Shown: positions 35,653 through 44,775, counted from the stretch's first letter. The stretch is 64,000 nt of DNA from Acetobacterium sp. (GCF_030652775.1 NZ_JAUSPS010000097.1:1-64000), one strand, 5' to 3'. Notes: generated by a model from the sequence alone, not told the origin. Numbers and translations: made by a program.

Positions 35653-36462
35653 TTATTGCCAGTTCAGCTCCAGACCGACCCCCACTTCAACCACAGGAAT
35701 GTGCGAGTGAAAGGCAGCTTTGACAGCAAAAGCGGTGCAGTGGCAGGGATAGATCTGCTCGATCTGATTGTTTTTAAAATATTCAATGGTCTGTACCACC
35801 CGATCGTTGACCTCAAACAGATGGAATCCGCCAATGACTCCGCAAACCCGCTGGTCTCCAGTGACGGCTTTGGCGTATTCAATAATGTTACAGATACCGC
35901 TATGGGAGCAGCCGGTGATAATGAAAATTCCCGCTTCGCCGTGATAGACCAGGGCGGAATCATCCAGCAAATAATCATCGGTCAGGTCATCATCCTGCAG
36001 CTGTTTTCCAATCGGTTCCGCTTTTTCAAAAGCCATCACCCGGGGAATTTCGCCCAGAAAGGTGATATTTTCGGTAACCTTTACCGGGGTTCGGGTGAGC
36101 TTCAACTGGCACCTTTCTGCCAGTTCCGTTCGGGTAAAAGGAGCCGAAATTTTCAGGCCATCACATTCTTTGTGATTCAAGGCGTGGGGATGGGTGATGA
36201 TCTGAACGGGTTTCGTCTTTTTTTTCTCTAACAGACTTTTTAATCCCCGGGTGTGGTCATCGTGGCCATGTGAAAGCACGATCGTATTAAGCTGGCTTAG
36301 ATCAATGTTCATGCTTGCGGCATTTTTGATGAACAGACCCGAGTAGCCCACGTCAAAAAGAAAGGCCTCTTTCCCGTCCTCAATATAATAGCAGACCCCG
36401 GGCTCACCCCAAAAATATTCGTCGATAGTGGTGTTGTTATCAACAAGAACTTTTAGCCGCAT
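35653..36462 (-). CDS. MBL-fold hydrolase of the ribofuranosylaminobenzene/pterin type
   Basis: A 269-residue metallo-hydrolase. ATG 36462 (MRLKVLVDNNT) is chosen because family members begin here. ATG 36474 is also possible, and either overlaps the end of the methyltransferase gene. Metal ligands: LSHGHDDHTRG, the later GCSHSGI, and HCT near the C-terminus (YPCHCTAF). This subgroup is often annotated as a dihydropterin-6-yl-methyl phosphate synthase-like MBL. Its overlap with the methyltransferase suggests translational coupling and a shared pathway. The pathway is unknown. Confidence 0.85.
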   Translation of the reverse strand: MRLKVLVDNNTTIDEYFWGEPGVCYYIEDGKEAFLFDVGYSGLFIKNAASMNIDLSQLNTIVLSHGHDDHTRGLKSLLEKKKTKPVQIITHPHALNHKECDGLKISAPFTRTELAERCQLKLTRTPVKVTENITFLGEIPRVMAFEKAEPIGKQLQDDDLTDDYLLDDSALVYHGEAGIFIITGCSHSGICNIIEYAKAVTGDQRVCGVIGGFHLFEVNDRVVQTIEYFKNNQIEQIYPCHCTAFAVKAAFHSHIPVVEVGVGLELNWQ

Positions 36463-37129
36463 TTGCTTTTCCATCTTCCAACTTTTTCTGAACCACAAAA
36501 AATAATTTCCGGGGTAGTGCCCCTTCCTCAAAATTATCAATGCCAAGGATCTCGAAACCTTCAGCCAATGTTTCCACCTTTTCTTTACTGAAGAAATGAA
36601 TGATAAATTTGCCACATTCGTAGATATCTTCGCCATGGTGGGTGCCGGTGCCACAATCTGCGTCATCGGTATTCCGAGCCGTATAGATGGCGATGCCTTC
36701 GGTTTTCAACACCCGGTTTGTTTCTGCCGAAATAAAGGTCAATTCTAATGTTGTCAAGGCCATGCAATAAAGCATGTGGGAAAAGCAGGCATCAAAATGC
36801 TCTGCCTCAAATGGAAATGCCTGACGGACATCATGTCGAACCGTTGTGACCAGGTGCGAAACTTCCAACTCTTGTGCCCGTTCTTCGATGGCCTGAATTC
36901 CGGCCGCAGTATATTCGATGACAGTTATTTCAAACCCCTGCTGGGCAAAGTAAAGGGTATCACGCCCCTGACCGCCGCCCAATTCAAGGATCTTCCGGAC
37001 GCCGTTATTTTTAAAAATTTCAACGGCCTTGATGGCGGCAATGCTGGGATCTGTCCCGAACATCTGGGGCTTGCTGGCAAATGTGTCCTCCCAGTGGCAA
37101 TTCTGTTTATTAAAAATTTCTTTTTTCAC
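36440..37129 (-). CDS. Class I SAM-dependent methyltransferase
   Basis: A 229-residue cytoplasmic methyltransferase. The GTG at 37129 follows AAAGGA. The SAM motif I is ILELGGGQGRDTLYFA, with the acidic residue of motif II in VIEYTA and motif III region DVRQAFPF. Its N-terminus (HWEDTFASKPQMFG) is like that of the tellurite-resistance/thiopurine-type small-molecule methylases. The gene overlaps the following MBL-fold gene, making a two-gene unit. Substrate not evident. Confidence 0.88.
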   Translation of the reverse strand: MKKEIFNKQNCHWEDTFASKPQMFGTDPSIAAIKAVEIFKNNGVRKILELGGGQGRDTLYFAQQGFEITVIEYTAAGIQAIEERAQELEVSHLVTTVRHDVRQAFPFEAEHFDACFSHMLYCMALTTLELTFISAETNRVLKTEGIAIYTARNTDDADCGTGTHHGEDIYECGKFIIHFFSKEKVETLAEGFEILGIDNFEEGALPRKLFFVVQKKLEDGKANAAKSSC

Positions 37130-37338
37130 TTCGATTTCCTTTCGTCACTTCAATTGTTTTTTTTGATTAACTGACCGTCATCCGATAAAATTCTGAAAAA
37201 ACGTCCAATTTTTTATTTCAGTATACCGTGTCTAGTCCTGCTAGTCAAAGACCAACGCCGATAAAATCATCCTTTGTCTCATGTTTTTTTTAACAGGATT
37301 TCGAGCATCTTCCTAAATTAAATGATTTCAAATAAAAA

Positions 37339-37373
37339 CCCCCTGGTTGATGACAGGGCATCAACCAAAGGGG
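37339..37373 (-). terminator. Terminator of the ABC-F gene
   Basis: CCCC-CTGGTTGAT and ATCAACCA-AAGGGG form a long stem (one bulged base). The minus-strand tail is T-rich (GTTTTTATT). Confidence 0.85.
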
Positions 37374-37389
37374 TATCCTCAAATAATAT

Positions 37390-38946
37390 TTAAAAAACTT
37401 TGGTCGTCCACTGGGAACAATCCCAGACTTCATTGACAAAGCTTTCGTAGAATTCCGGTTCATGGCAGACCATCAGAATGCCGCCATTATAGGCTTCTAA
37501 AGCTCGTTGCAGTTCGGCTTTGGCGTCGACATCCAGATGATTGGTGGGCTCATCCAAAACTAGAATATTGGTTTCCCGGTTGATCAGTTTGCAGAGTCGA
37601 ACCTTGGCCTGTTCGCCACCGCTTAAAACCTTAACCATGCTTTCAATATGCTTCCGGGTCAGACCACATTGAGCCAGAGCCGAACGCACCTCGTTCTGAT
37701 TCAGAGATGGGAACTCGTTCCATACCTCATCAATACAACTGGTGCGGATGTCCTGATCCATTTCCTGTTCAAAATAGCCGACATGCAGTTTTTCACCCTG
37801 TTCAACCGTACCGGCAACCGGTGGAATCAATCCCAGAATACTCTTTAGCAGCGTGGTTTTGCCAATGCCGTTGGTGCCCTTTAAAACAATTTTCTGTTTT
37901 CGCTCCATCACTAAATTCAGTGGTTTGGATAGGGGTTCATCATAACCGATGATCAGCTCTGCGGTTTCAAAAACCCGGCGCCCGGTTGCACCGGCTTCTT
38001 TAAAATTAAACCGCGGTTTGGGTTTTTCGGAGGCCAGCTCGAGGATGTCCATTTTATCCAGTTTTTTCTGTCGCGACATAGCCATATTCCGGGTCGCCAC
38101 CCGAGCCTTATTCCGGGCGACAAAGTCTTTAAGGTCGGCAATTTCATTTTGTTGTTTATTGTAAGCGGCTTGTTCCTGGGCTTTTTTTGCTTCCAGCACT
38201 TCCTGAAACTTAGCATAATCTCCCACGTAACGGGTCAGTTTCTGGTTGTCCATATGATAAATGAGATTAATCACAGAATCGACAAAGGGCAAATCATGGG
38301 AAATCAGAATAAAGGCATTTTCATAGTCGTTAAGATAACGCTTTAACCATTCAATATGCTGTTCATCCAAATAGTTGGTCGGCTCATCCAGCAGTAGAAT
38401 GTCCGGTTTTTCCAGCAGCAATTTACCGAGTAGTACCTTGGTTCGCTGGCCGCCACTCAGTTCGGTGATATCTTTGTCCATACCAATGTCGTTGAGGCCC
38501 AGGGCATTTCCCACTTCTTCCACCTTTGAATCGACCAGATAGAAGTCATGAAACTCCAGTAATTCCTGGAGGTCGCCCACTTCTTCCAGGCTCTTTTCGA
38601 TCTCTTCAGGGCTGTCCTCAGCCATTTTTTCATAGAGAAAACCGATCCGACTTTCAATATCCAGCAAAAAATCGAATGCCGAAGTCAGCACATCCCGGAC
38701 GGTCATCCCCTGTTTCAAAATGGCATGCTGATCAAGGTAGCCGATACGCACATTTTTGGCCCATTCCACCTTGCCCTCGTCCGGCATCAGCCTGTCCGTA
38801 ACAATATTCATGAAGGTCGACTTACCCTCTCCGTTTGGCCCAATTAAACCGATATGCTCTCCCTTTAACAGCCGAAACGATACCTGATTAAAAATCGCCC
38901 GATCGCCAAAACCATGAGAAAGATTCTCGACATTTAAAATACTCAT
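37390..38946 (-). CDS. ABC-F family ATPase (ribosome-associated)
   Basis: A 518-residue soluble protein with two ABC domains and no membrane part. First Walker A: GPNGEGKSTF; second: GTNGIGKTTL. The signatures are LSGGQRTKVLLGKLL and LSGGEQAKVRLCKL, and the Walker B ends are LLLDEPTNYLDE and LVLDEPTNHLDV. Between them lies the Glu/Lys-rich inter-domain linker. ABC-F proteins act on the ribosomal E site as translation factors or as protection against antibiotics. The overall layout is closest to the YbiT/Uup group; whether it gives resistance cannot be told. Monocistronic. Confidence 0.94.
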   Translation of the reverse strand: MSILNVENLSHGFGDRAIFNQVSFRLLKGEHIGLIGPNGEGKSTFMNIVTDRLMPDEGKVEWAKNVRIGYLDQHAILKQGMTVRDVLTSAFDFLLDIESRIGFLYEKMAEDSPEEIEKSLEEVGDLQELLEFHDFYLVDSKVEEVGNALGLNDIGMDKDITELSGGQRTKVLLGKLLLEKPDILLLDEPTNYLDEQHIEWLKRYLNDYENAFILISHDLPFVDSVINLIYHMDNQKLTRYVGDYAKFQEVLEAKKAQEQAAYNKQQNEIADLKDFVARNKARVATRNMAMSRQKKLDKMDILELASEKPKPRFNFKEAGATGRRVFETAELIIGYDEPLSKPLNLVMERKQKIVLKGTNGIGKTTLLKSILGLIPPVAGTVEQGEKLHVGYFEQEMDQDIRTSCIDEVWNEFPSLNQNEVRSALAQCGLTRKHIESMVKVLSGGEQAKVRLCKLINRETNILVLDEPTNHLDVDAKAELQRALEAYNGGILMVCHEPEFYESFVNEVWDCSQWTTKVF

Positions 38947-39138
38947 TTATTCTCCATTTCTTTTTTTACACAATTAAAAACACTTCCAGATTTGTGGTGC
39001 AGATCAGGAAGTGTTTAGTATATCCTATGATTCTTACATTTAAATTATAACATAGACCGGATCATTATACCAGACCTGACTGAGTGTTACTGAGCTGTTT
39101 GTTGATCATTTCTGTTTTAAATTAAGATTTTTTAAACA

Positions 39139-39705
39139 TTACTTATTGCGCATCACAGGTCTTTTTTTGGGGTTACCTCTGGCCAGATAAAAATACAGGA
39201 TTGCCTGAATCACGGTGACCAGACCCATGATTATTTTCTCAAACCAGGTAGCCCCCAATAGATTACCTAAGGTATTAACACAGGCAAATAAAAAGGACAG
39301 CCAGAGATATATTTTTGAAAACAAATTAAACTGTTTATAATCAATAACGCCCGCTGCCACGGCAATCAATGGTACGCCAAAGCACACCACAATCACACCG
39401 GTAATGGACGCTTCAAAAAAGAGTACAACGATTAATACCAGTGCAAAAACCAACCAGCTGATATACAATTTTTTATAGGCTTTCACCCGGATTAACCCAG
39501 ATGCCGCCGCAATTACCGGGATGCCATAAATCATCATCACAATACTGGTGGTTGCCGTGCGAACAGCCGCATCGTAACTTTCCAGTAGTCCACCACTGAT
39601 CGATTCATAGGGCAGAATTTTGAGGATGACCAATAAAAACATGCAGATTGTAAAGAGATTTAGCATAATGATGCCTTTGCCCGCAATTTTCCTGTTCATT
39701 TTCAT
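39139..39705 (-). CDS. Integral membrane protein of unknown function
   Basis: A 188-residue protein with six predicted membrane segments and no recognised domain. GGAGGAG precedes the ATG at 39705. The C-terminus is basic (NPKKRPVMRNK), probably cytoplasmic. It lies between the ABC-F gene and the MerR gene on the same strand, but with gaps of about 190 and 90 bases. No function is assigned. Confidence 0.75.
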   Translation of the reverse strand: MKMNRKIAGKGIIMLNLFTICMFLLVILKILPYESISGGLLESYDAAVRTATTSIVMMIYGIPVIAAASGLIRVKAYKKLYISWLVFALVLIVVLFFEASITGVIVVCFGVPLIAVAAGVIDYKQFNLFSKIYLWLSFLFACVNTLGNLLGATWFEKIIMGLVTVIQAILYFYLARGNPKKRPVMRNK

Positions 39706-39794
39706 AGCTCCTCCACCAGTTACTTGTATTGTCGCACTATCAATCAGTTTTGCAATTTAATTATTAAACTAAGATCCTACAAATTTTCTTAATT

Positions 39795-40169
39795 TTAATT
39801 ATCTTCGATTCGCTCAGTAATGGCAGTTTTATAATAATCAATTTTATTATCCAGATTTACCTGATGTTCCTGGAGGTTCATTATTTCCCGACTCAGAATT
39901 TGTCGATGTTTAATTAATAGTTCCATGCGGTCTACTAGGGTAGCGTCCCCGACGGCCCGCATTTTTGCATATTTTTGAATTTCTTTAATAGGCATCCCGG
40001 TATCCTTTAGTCGCCTGATAAACTGAATCCAGGTCAAATCACTTTCTGAATAACACCGTCGGCCATTTTTAAGCCGCTGGGGCGTGATCAACTCCTGCTG
40101 TTCATAATAGCGCAAGGTGTGGATACTGAGATTGATCAACCGGGAAAACTCCCCAATCGTATAAGTCAT
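39795..40169 (-). CDS. MerR-family transcriptional regulator
   Basis: A 124-residue regulator. ATG 40169 (MTYTIGEFSRL) follows AGGGAG; a longer frame starts 10 residues earlier. The MerR helix-turn-helix and wing are intact (TIGEFSRLINLSIHTLRYYEQQELITP). Then comes the dimerisation coiled coil (about 75-115). No Cys is placed as in metal-sensing members, so the effector is organic or unknown; the AdhR-like subgroup is the best guess. The gene is divergent from an SDR gene whose promoter has the 19-base spacer that MerR proteins untwist. Confidence 0.92.
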   Translation of the reverse strand: MTYTIGEFSRLINLSIHTLRYYEQQELITPQRLKNGRRCYSESDLTWIQFIRRLKDTGMPIKEIQKYAKMRAVGDATLVDRMELLIKHRQILSREIMNLQEHQVNLDNKIDYYKTAITERIEDN

Positions 40170-40223
40170 CAGTCGCTCCCTCTTATTTAGAATTTTCATT
40201 AGAGTTTAAATTGAAAAAAACAC

Positions 40224-40254
40224 TTGACCTCGAGTCAGCTCGAGATTGTATGAT
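40224..40254 (+). promoter_or_regulatory. MerR-type promoter and operator of the SDR gene
   Basis: TTGACC (40224-40229), a 19-base spacer, TATGAT (40249-40254). The spacer carries the dyad CTCGAG-N4-CTCGAG (40229-40234 and 40239-40244). A 19-base spacer with a centred dyad is the mark of a MerR-activated promoter. Confidence 0.88.
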
Positions 40255-40285
40255 ACTATCATATCAAAGAAAAGGAGATTTTAAA

Positions 40286-41068
40286 ATGGGAAAAAGAAAA
40301 TATATTGTAATAACTGGAGCAAGTTCAGGAATTGGTTGGGCAACAGCCAAGGCCTTTGCCCAAAGAGGTAAAAATCTTGTTTTAATCGCCCGACGACGTG
40401 AACGGCTGGAGACTTTGAAAAGTGAAATTTTAGAGGATTATCCCCAATTAGACATACAGGTGAAATCTGTCGATCTTTCTCACCTAGTAAATGTCTATCA
40501 GGTATATGACGAACTGAAACCCTATTTTATTGAAGCTTGGATCAATAACGCGGGTTGCGGTAATTACTCGGGGGTTACCGAACAAGATTTAAAGAAGATT
40601 GAGACTATGCTTCATCTGAATGTGGAGGCTCTCACCATCTTTTCATCTTTATATGTACGGGACTATTTCAATGTCGATGGCACCCAGCTGATTAATGTAT
40701 CATCAGCCGGAGGTTATACCATTGTCCCAGGAGCGGTCACCTACTGCGCCGCAAAATTCTATGTTAGCAGCTTCACCGAGGGTTTGTCCCGGGAACTCAA
40801 GGAAAACGGTGCCAAGCTTCAAGCAAAAGTGTTGGCACCAGCTGCAACTCAAACCGAATTTGGTCAGGTTGCCAATGACGTCACCGACTATGATTACGAC
40901 CACACCTTCGGGCGTTACCATACCAGCGATGAGATGTCCACCTTTTTGCTGGATCTCTACGATAACTCTGCCACGGTGGGTAGCGTGAGCCGAGAAACCT
41001 TTACGTTTGTTTTAAGCGACCCCATATTTCCTTATGCCGGAAAATCCAGTCATAATCAAAAGCTATAA
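40286..41068 (+). CDS. Short-chain dehydrogenase/reductase
   Basis: A 260-residue NAD(P)-dependent oxidoreductase. AAAGGAG precedes ATG 40286. Dinucleotide motif TGASSGIG; NNAG-like motif INNAGCG; the catalytic Ser in INVSSAGG and Y-x-x-x-K in YCAAKFYVSS. The YqjQ/DltE-like classical SDR group fits best. Expression is almost surely activated by the divergent MerR protein. Its substrate is probably a small aldehyde or ketone whose presence the regulator senses. That last step is inference. Confidence 0.92.
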   Translation: MGKRKYIVITGASSGIGWATAKAFAQRGKNLVLIARRRERLETLKSEILEDYPQLDIQVKSVDLSHLVNVYQVYDELKPYFIEAWINNAGCGNYSGVTEQDLKKIETMLHLNVEALTIFSSLYVRDYFNVDGTQLINVSSAGGYTIVPGAVTYCAAKFYVSSFTEGLSRELKENGAKLQAKVLAPAATQTEFGQVANDVTDYDYDHTFGRYHTSDEMSTFLLDLYDNSATVGSVSRETFTFVLSDPIFPYAGKSSHNQKL

Positions 41069-41078
41069 ACTGAGCCAT

Positions 41079-41135
41079 GGGGGACGGTTGTTTTTGAAAT
41101 TGCCTTGCGATTCATAATTAACCGTCCCCCTTGTT
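41079..41135 (+). terminator. Terminator after the SDR gene
   Basis: GGGGGACGGTT (41079-41089) pairs with AACCGTCCCCC (41120-41130), 11 pairs with a 30-base loop, then TTGTTT. Confidence 0.75.
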
Positions 41136-41285
41136 TAATGTTTCTCATATCCATTAAACAATTTGAAAGCCATTTCTTCAAATTTATTATATGTCAGCTT
41201 GAAAGCATCCAAACAATTTTTTTGTAATTAATGCAAAGATAATTTAAACATTCCAACATTTGACCAATCATTCCTGGCAACTAAT

Positions 41286-42113
41286 TTATCTTGTTTTTAC
41301 AAAATTATCCAGTCGTTCTTTTTCACTGGCACTAAACCTGATATGAACCTTGCCAAACCAGCCTTTGTTTTTTAAACGCAGTTCATACTCGCCGAATTTT
41401 TGCTTCCATTCATAATTGTCGACAACTTCCCAACTGACAAATCCTGGTAGATCCCGCATAAAATAAACCCCATTTTCCGAAAAAATCATTTTTGGATAGC
41501 TGGTATATAAAATGATCAAAAACAGATTATTGACATACACGCTCATCATTACCAGCAGATTACTCTCAAATCCATCACTAAAATACTCTAATAAACCTAA
41601 AACGATAACAAATATTATGAACAGACCAAATCCTCTGACAAACACTTTATCTGTCAGTTTTTCAACATAGGTTTTTGGATGTCCGGAATAATAAATACGT
41701 TCTTTACGAACCTGATCCAGAAGTTTTTTCATTCTGACTACCACGCCAACACAAAATAGGCTTATCCCAAAACCCAAAATTAATAATACCCAATCACTTA
41801 GTTTAAAATTTTCGGAGTTGAGCATCATAAAGCCGTTAAATCCTGTTATAAAAAGCGAACTGATTCCCACCAAGAACAAAGGTTTTTGGTTCAGTCCATA
41901 AATTCGGTTTAAACTTTTCCCTAACTCATCAGGCGAACCCATTTCCATGATCACAGTACTTTCAATTTCTTTGGGATTCAACCCATTTTTGGTAATTTCT
42001 TCTTCTATAGACTGCATGTGATCCATTAGTTCATCTTGTATTTCCTGATGTTTCTCCCTATCCAAGACCGATTGTAATACAGTTTGTATATACTCGATAT
42101 ATATGGTCTTCAC
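41286..42113 (-). CDS. DUF1700-like membrane protein linked to PadR
   Basis: A 275-residue membrane protein. The N-terminal ~75 residues are a soluble helical permease-prefix-like domain (DREKHQEIQDELMDHMQSIEEE). Four membrane segments lie at about 80-100, 108-130, 160-180 and 190-210, followed by a soluble domain that may be a PH-like fold (YEWKQKFGEYELRLKNKGWFG). Its ATG overlaps the PadR stop by 4 bases, a common pairing in Firmicutes in which PadR represses a membrane stress or efflux protein. The function is unknown. Confidence 0.8.
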   Translation of the reverse strand: MKTIYIEYIQTVLQSVLDREKHQEIQDELMDHMQSIEEEITKNGLNPKEIESTVIMEMGSPDELGKSLNRIYGLNQKPLFLVGISSLFITGFNGFMMLNSENFKLSDWVLLILGFGISLFCVGVVVRMKKLLDQVRKERIYYSGHPKTYVEKLTDKVFVRGFGLFIIFVIVLGLLEYFSDGFESNLLVMMSVYVNNLFLIILYTSYPKMIFSENGVYFMRDLPGFVSWEVVDNYEWKQKFGEYELRLKNKGWFGKVHIRFSASEKERLDNFVKTR

Positions 42114-42433
42114 AATGCACCTCCCAGAAGATGATTCATCGATCGACTGAAGACTTGCCAGTCATTTTCCAGCTTGACGAGTTCTTTTTTACCTTTTGAG
42201 GTAATCTTGTAGTATTTACGTTTTCGCGGTTTATCTTCCCAATACGCCAGAATCAGCTCTTTTTTCTCCATGCTATAGAGAATAGGATAAAGGCTGCCTT
42301 CCTTCCATTGAAATGTCTGCTGAGATTTTTCTTCCATATTTTTGATCATTTGATACCCATACATAGGTTCTTTTTCAAGCATTTTTAAAATAAGAATTTG
42401 TGCACTACCTTTTAACAATTCCTGATTTTGCAT
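42110..42433 (-). CDS. PadR-family transcriptional regulator
   Basis: A 107-residue winged-helix repressor, with AAGGAGG before the ATG. The family core is LILKMLEKEPMYGYQMIKNM, then GSLYPILYSMEKKELI and the wing RKRKYYKITSKG. It is co-transcribed with the DUF1700-like membrane protein through a 4-base overlap and probably represses that operon. The upstream control region holds CTAGG-type repeated half sites around 42450-42470, candidate operators. Confidence 0.92.
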   Translation of the reverse strand: MQNQELLKGSAQILILKMLEKEPMYGYQMIKNMEEKSQQTFQWKEGSLYPILYSMEKKELILAYWEDKPRKRKYYKITSKGKKELVKLENDWQVFSRSMNHLLGGAL

Positions 42434-42651
42434 CGACTAAACCTCCTTACCTAGAATTCCTATGCCTAGACTACCATAGTATATTTTTGTTGTCAATTAA
42501 GAACCGACTTATTTTCATCTATTTAAACCATGTCCATTTTTCTTGCTTTGTCAGGTACCTTCGACCAACCATATACAAGTTCAAGGATCATCGCTCGACA
42601 ACGCCTGGTCTTTCTGATATAGTAAAGTTAGTAAAATCTAGGAGGCTAATA

Positions 42652-42954
42652 ATGAAAGATGATGAATTATCAAACGTAACGTCGGATCCTAAACCCGATC
42701 AGCCGGTAGTCATGGATAAATCCCAGGATTATGGTTTACTGGGGCTAGCAGTAATATTTGTCGTACTGGTTGTTTTTAATCTTTTTAAAGGTCAACCTAT
42801 TGCCGATCTTAACGCCATTTTCTGGGGCTACCTGGGCATGTCCTACATTTCTAAATATCGTCATGAAAAATCAACGACAAACCTTGTAGCCGGTATTTGC
42901 GGACTCATCGCCTCCTTAGCATCTCTTGCAAGTTATATCCTAAGCTTCTGGTAA
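42652..42954 (+). CDS. Small membrane protein, DUF6442-like
   Basis: A 100-residue protein with an acidic N-terminal tail (about 1-25) and three membrane segments (about 28-45, 56-68, 80-98). AGGAGG precedes ATG 42652. Segment order and size resemble the small DUF6442 proteins of Clostridia, but that is a tentative match. It is divergent from PadR and may share its operator. Confidence 0.72.
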   Translation: MKDDELSNVTSDPKPDQPVVMDKSQDYGLLGLAVIFVVLVVFNLFKGQPIADLNAIFWGYLGMSYISKYRHEKSTTNLVAGICGLIASLASLASYILSFW

Positions 42955-43025
42955 ATTATGCTATTTTTCTAAATCTAAGGTAATCGTTTTTCAGTTGCTC
43001 CTATCTTCATAAAGCAACTACAAAA

Positions 43026-43057
43026 ATATCCAGCAAAGTTTTCTCTTTGCTGGATAT
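43026..43057 (-). terminator. Hairpin terminator after the chimeric gene
   Basis: ATATCCAGCAAAG and CTTTGCTGGATAT form 13 pairs around a 6-nt loop. The minus-strand tail TTTTTG favours that direction, closing the gene at 43150-43701. Confidence 0.78.
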
Positions 43058-43149
43058 ACAATGAAATGACTTGCTTTATTTCCTCAAAACATTAACCAAT
43101 TGTCAAATCAACAAGTTCCCGGCTTATTTCCGGAAAATTTGACTAAATA

Positions 43150-43701
43150 TTATTGCGAAGACTGCTTTTCCAGAAATGTGATCAGTCTGTCTGCCATTCG
43201 CTGATGACCTTCCGGACTTTGATGAATCCCATCTAGATACAAATCTTTATCAGCCCAATCGATAAAAGTTCTGAAATCCAGGACCGGAATTTGAGCAGTT
43301 TCGGCAATATCCCTTAACCATTTACAATACGCTTCGATCAGCTCAGCCGATTCTTCAAAATCGACTCTATCTCCGCCGCCTTCCTTAAGACCGACAGGCA
43401 GCAGAATCGGCAGCGGTTGGTTTGCCAGCCGGTAAAGAAGATGACATTCTTCCCGGTCCAGCTGAAATACCTTTGCCAGGCTATCTACCACCGGCGTGGA
43501 CACATGAATCGGCCGTCCCTGTTCAAGCCAGGTATACCAGGTCAGGCTGATTCCGGCCATCTGAGCGACTTCCTCCCGACGTAAACCCGGGGTTCGCCGT
43601 CGCTGGCCTGATAAGAGACCAACCTGGGAAGGCAATATTTTTGCTCTCCGGGTTTTCAGGAAATCGCCCAGTTCCTTATAACGTTGCTGCTCGCTATCCA
43701 T
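43150..43701 (-). CDS. Chimera: MmyB-type HTH regulator fused to the C-terminal third of an SGNH esterase
   Basis: A 183-residue in-frame fusion. Residues 1 to ~97 are the helix-turn-helix half of an MmyB-like regulator (TPGLRREEVAQMAGISLTWY; LYRLANQ). From LLPVGLKEGGG (about 100) to the end it is the back part of an SGNH hydrolase. Its paralogue is the intact gene at 47500-48084, which has LPVAFKEGG and then the same run of motifs (EAYC, WLRD, LDFR, DKDLYLDGIHQSP). The esterase Asp157 and His160 are kept, but the nucleophile Ser and oxyanion residues lie in the missing front part. So it cannot be an esterase, while DNA binding may survive. The start codon has a normal site nearby (AAAGGAAC). 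Confidence 0.88.
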   Translation of the reverse strand: MDSEQQRYKELGDFLKTRRAKILPSQVGLLSGQRRRTPGLRREEVAQMAGISLTWYTWLEQGRPIHVSTPVVDSLAKVFQLDREECHLLYRLANQPLPILLPVGLKEGGGDRVDFEESAELIEAYCKWLRDIAETAQIPVLDFRTFIDWADKDLYLDGIHQSPEGHQRMADRLITFLEKQSSQ

Positions 43702-43816
43702 ATGGTGTGTTCCTTTCTATTATAATTCATACCAGTATAAATACACTTCTGGTAATATTATAGCATCTGTAATATGCTTATTCCAGAAAAACAAATTGAA
43801 TGATGGAGGTTATCGA

Positions 43817-44617
43817 ATGAAGATACAATCAACAAAACTTGTTTATTTTTCGCCCACTGAAACCACCAAAGCCGTGGTTGAAGGCGTTGCGCAGGGGTTT
43901 AAAGCAACTGCAGTAGAGCGGATCGATCTAACTAAACCGATTGCTCGGTTGAAACCATTGCAAACCGGGGAAAACGAATTACTGATTGTTGGGGTGCCTG
44001 TTTACATGGGCAGGGTGCCGGAAGTGATCCGGGCGTGGCTGCAGTCCATCAAAGCTTTGAACACGCCGACAGTTTGTATTGTTGTCTATGGCAACCGGGT
44101 CTATGATGATGCCCTGCGTGAACTGAAAGACATTCTCACCGCCGACGGATGCATCCCCATGGCTGCGGGAGCATTTATTGGTGAGCATTCCTTTTCCAGT
44201 GATGAAACACCCATTGCCATCGGCCGACCTGATATCCGGGATCTCAGCCAAGCAAAAGAATTTGGCCAAATACTCAGAAAAAAACTGGCTGCGCTTCTAT
44301 CGGTCCAGGAAATAAAAGATCTCAATGTGCCTGGAGAATTCCCTTATCGTGGCGAAACCAAACTCTGGGATGTCGATTTTATTGCCGTCAGCAATGACTG
44401 CAATCAATGCCAGATCTGTGCTGAGGCTTGTCCTGTAAGAGCCATCGATGTCGAAAACTGCCGCCTGATTGATCAGGAAAAATGCATCACTTGCTGTGCC
44501 TGCATCAAAAATTGTCCCCAACACGCCAGAACGATTAAACCCGGTCCGGTACATGATGCATCGATCCGACTGAACACCCTGTTTAAAGAACCTAAGCATC
44601 CAGAACTCTTTTATTAG
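43817..44617 (+). CDS. EFR1-type flavodoxin-ferredoxin fusion
   Basis: A 266-residue electron-transfer protein. GGAGG precedes ATG 43817; a longer frame has no site. The N-terminal ~180 residues form a flavodoxin domain (FSPTETTKAV binds the FMN phosphate). The C-terminus is a two-cluster 4Fe-4S ferredoxin: CNQCQICAEACPV and CITCCACIKNCPQ. This is the EFR1/flavodoxin-ferredoxin architecture common in acetogens and Clostridia for low-potential reductions. A second, broken copy of the last ferredoxin motif lies at 45849-45874. It is single and ends at a terminator. Confidence 0.9.
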   Translation: MKIQSTKLVYFSPTETTKAVVEGVAQGFKATAVERIDLTKPIARLKPLQTGENELLIVGVPVYMGRVPEVIRAWLQSIKALNTPTVCIVVYGNRVYDDALRELKDILTADGCIPMAAGAFIGEHSFSSDETPIAIGRPDIRDLSQAKEFGQILRKKLAALLSVQEIKDLNVPGEFPYRGETKLWDVDFIAVSNDCNQCQICAEACPVRAIDVENCRLIDQEKCITCCACIKNCPQHARTIKPGPVHDASIRLNTLFKEPKHPELFY

Positions 44618-44638
44618 GAGCTACCAGCTGTTATAAAA

Positions 44639-44677
44639 AACCCCTTTACCGATTAATAAGATATCGGTAAAGGGGTT
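44639..44677 (-). terminator. Bidirectional terminator
   Basis: CCCCTTTACCGAT pairs with ATCGGTAAAGGGG, 13 pairs around a short loop. A-rich and T-rich flanks serve both the ferredoxin gene and the convergent cupin gene. Confidence 0.85.
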
Positions 44678-44775
44678 AACAGGTTATCGCTTAAGTTGTG
44701 CAAAATATTTGTGCACAGGATAATGTCGAAAAATTTCTTGGATTTACTGCGAGCGTAGACCTGCTGATGTTGTTT

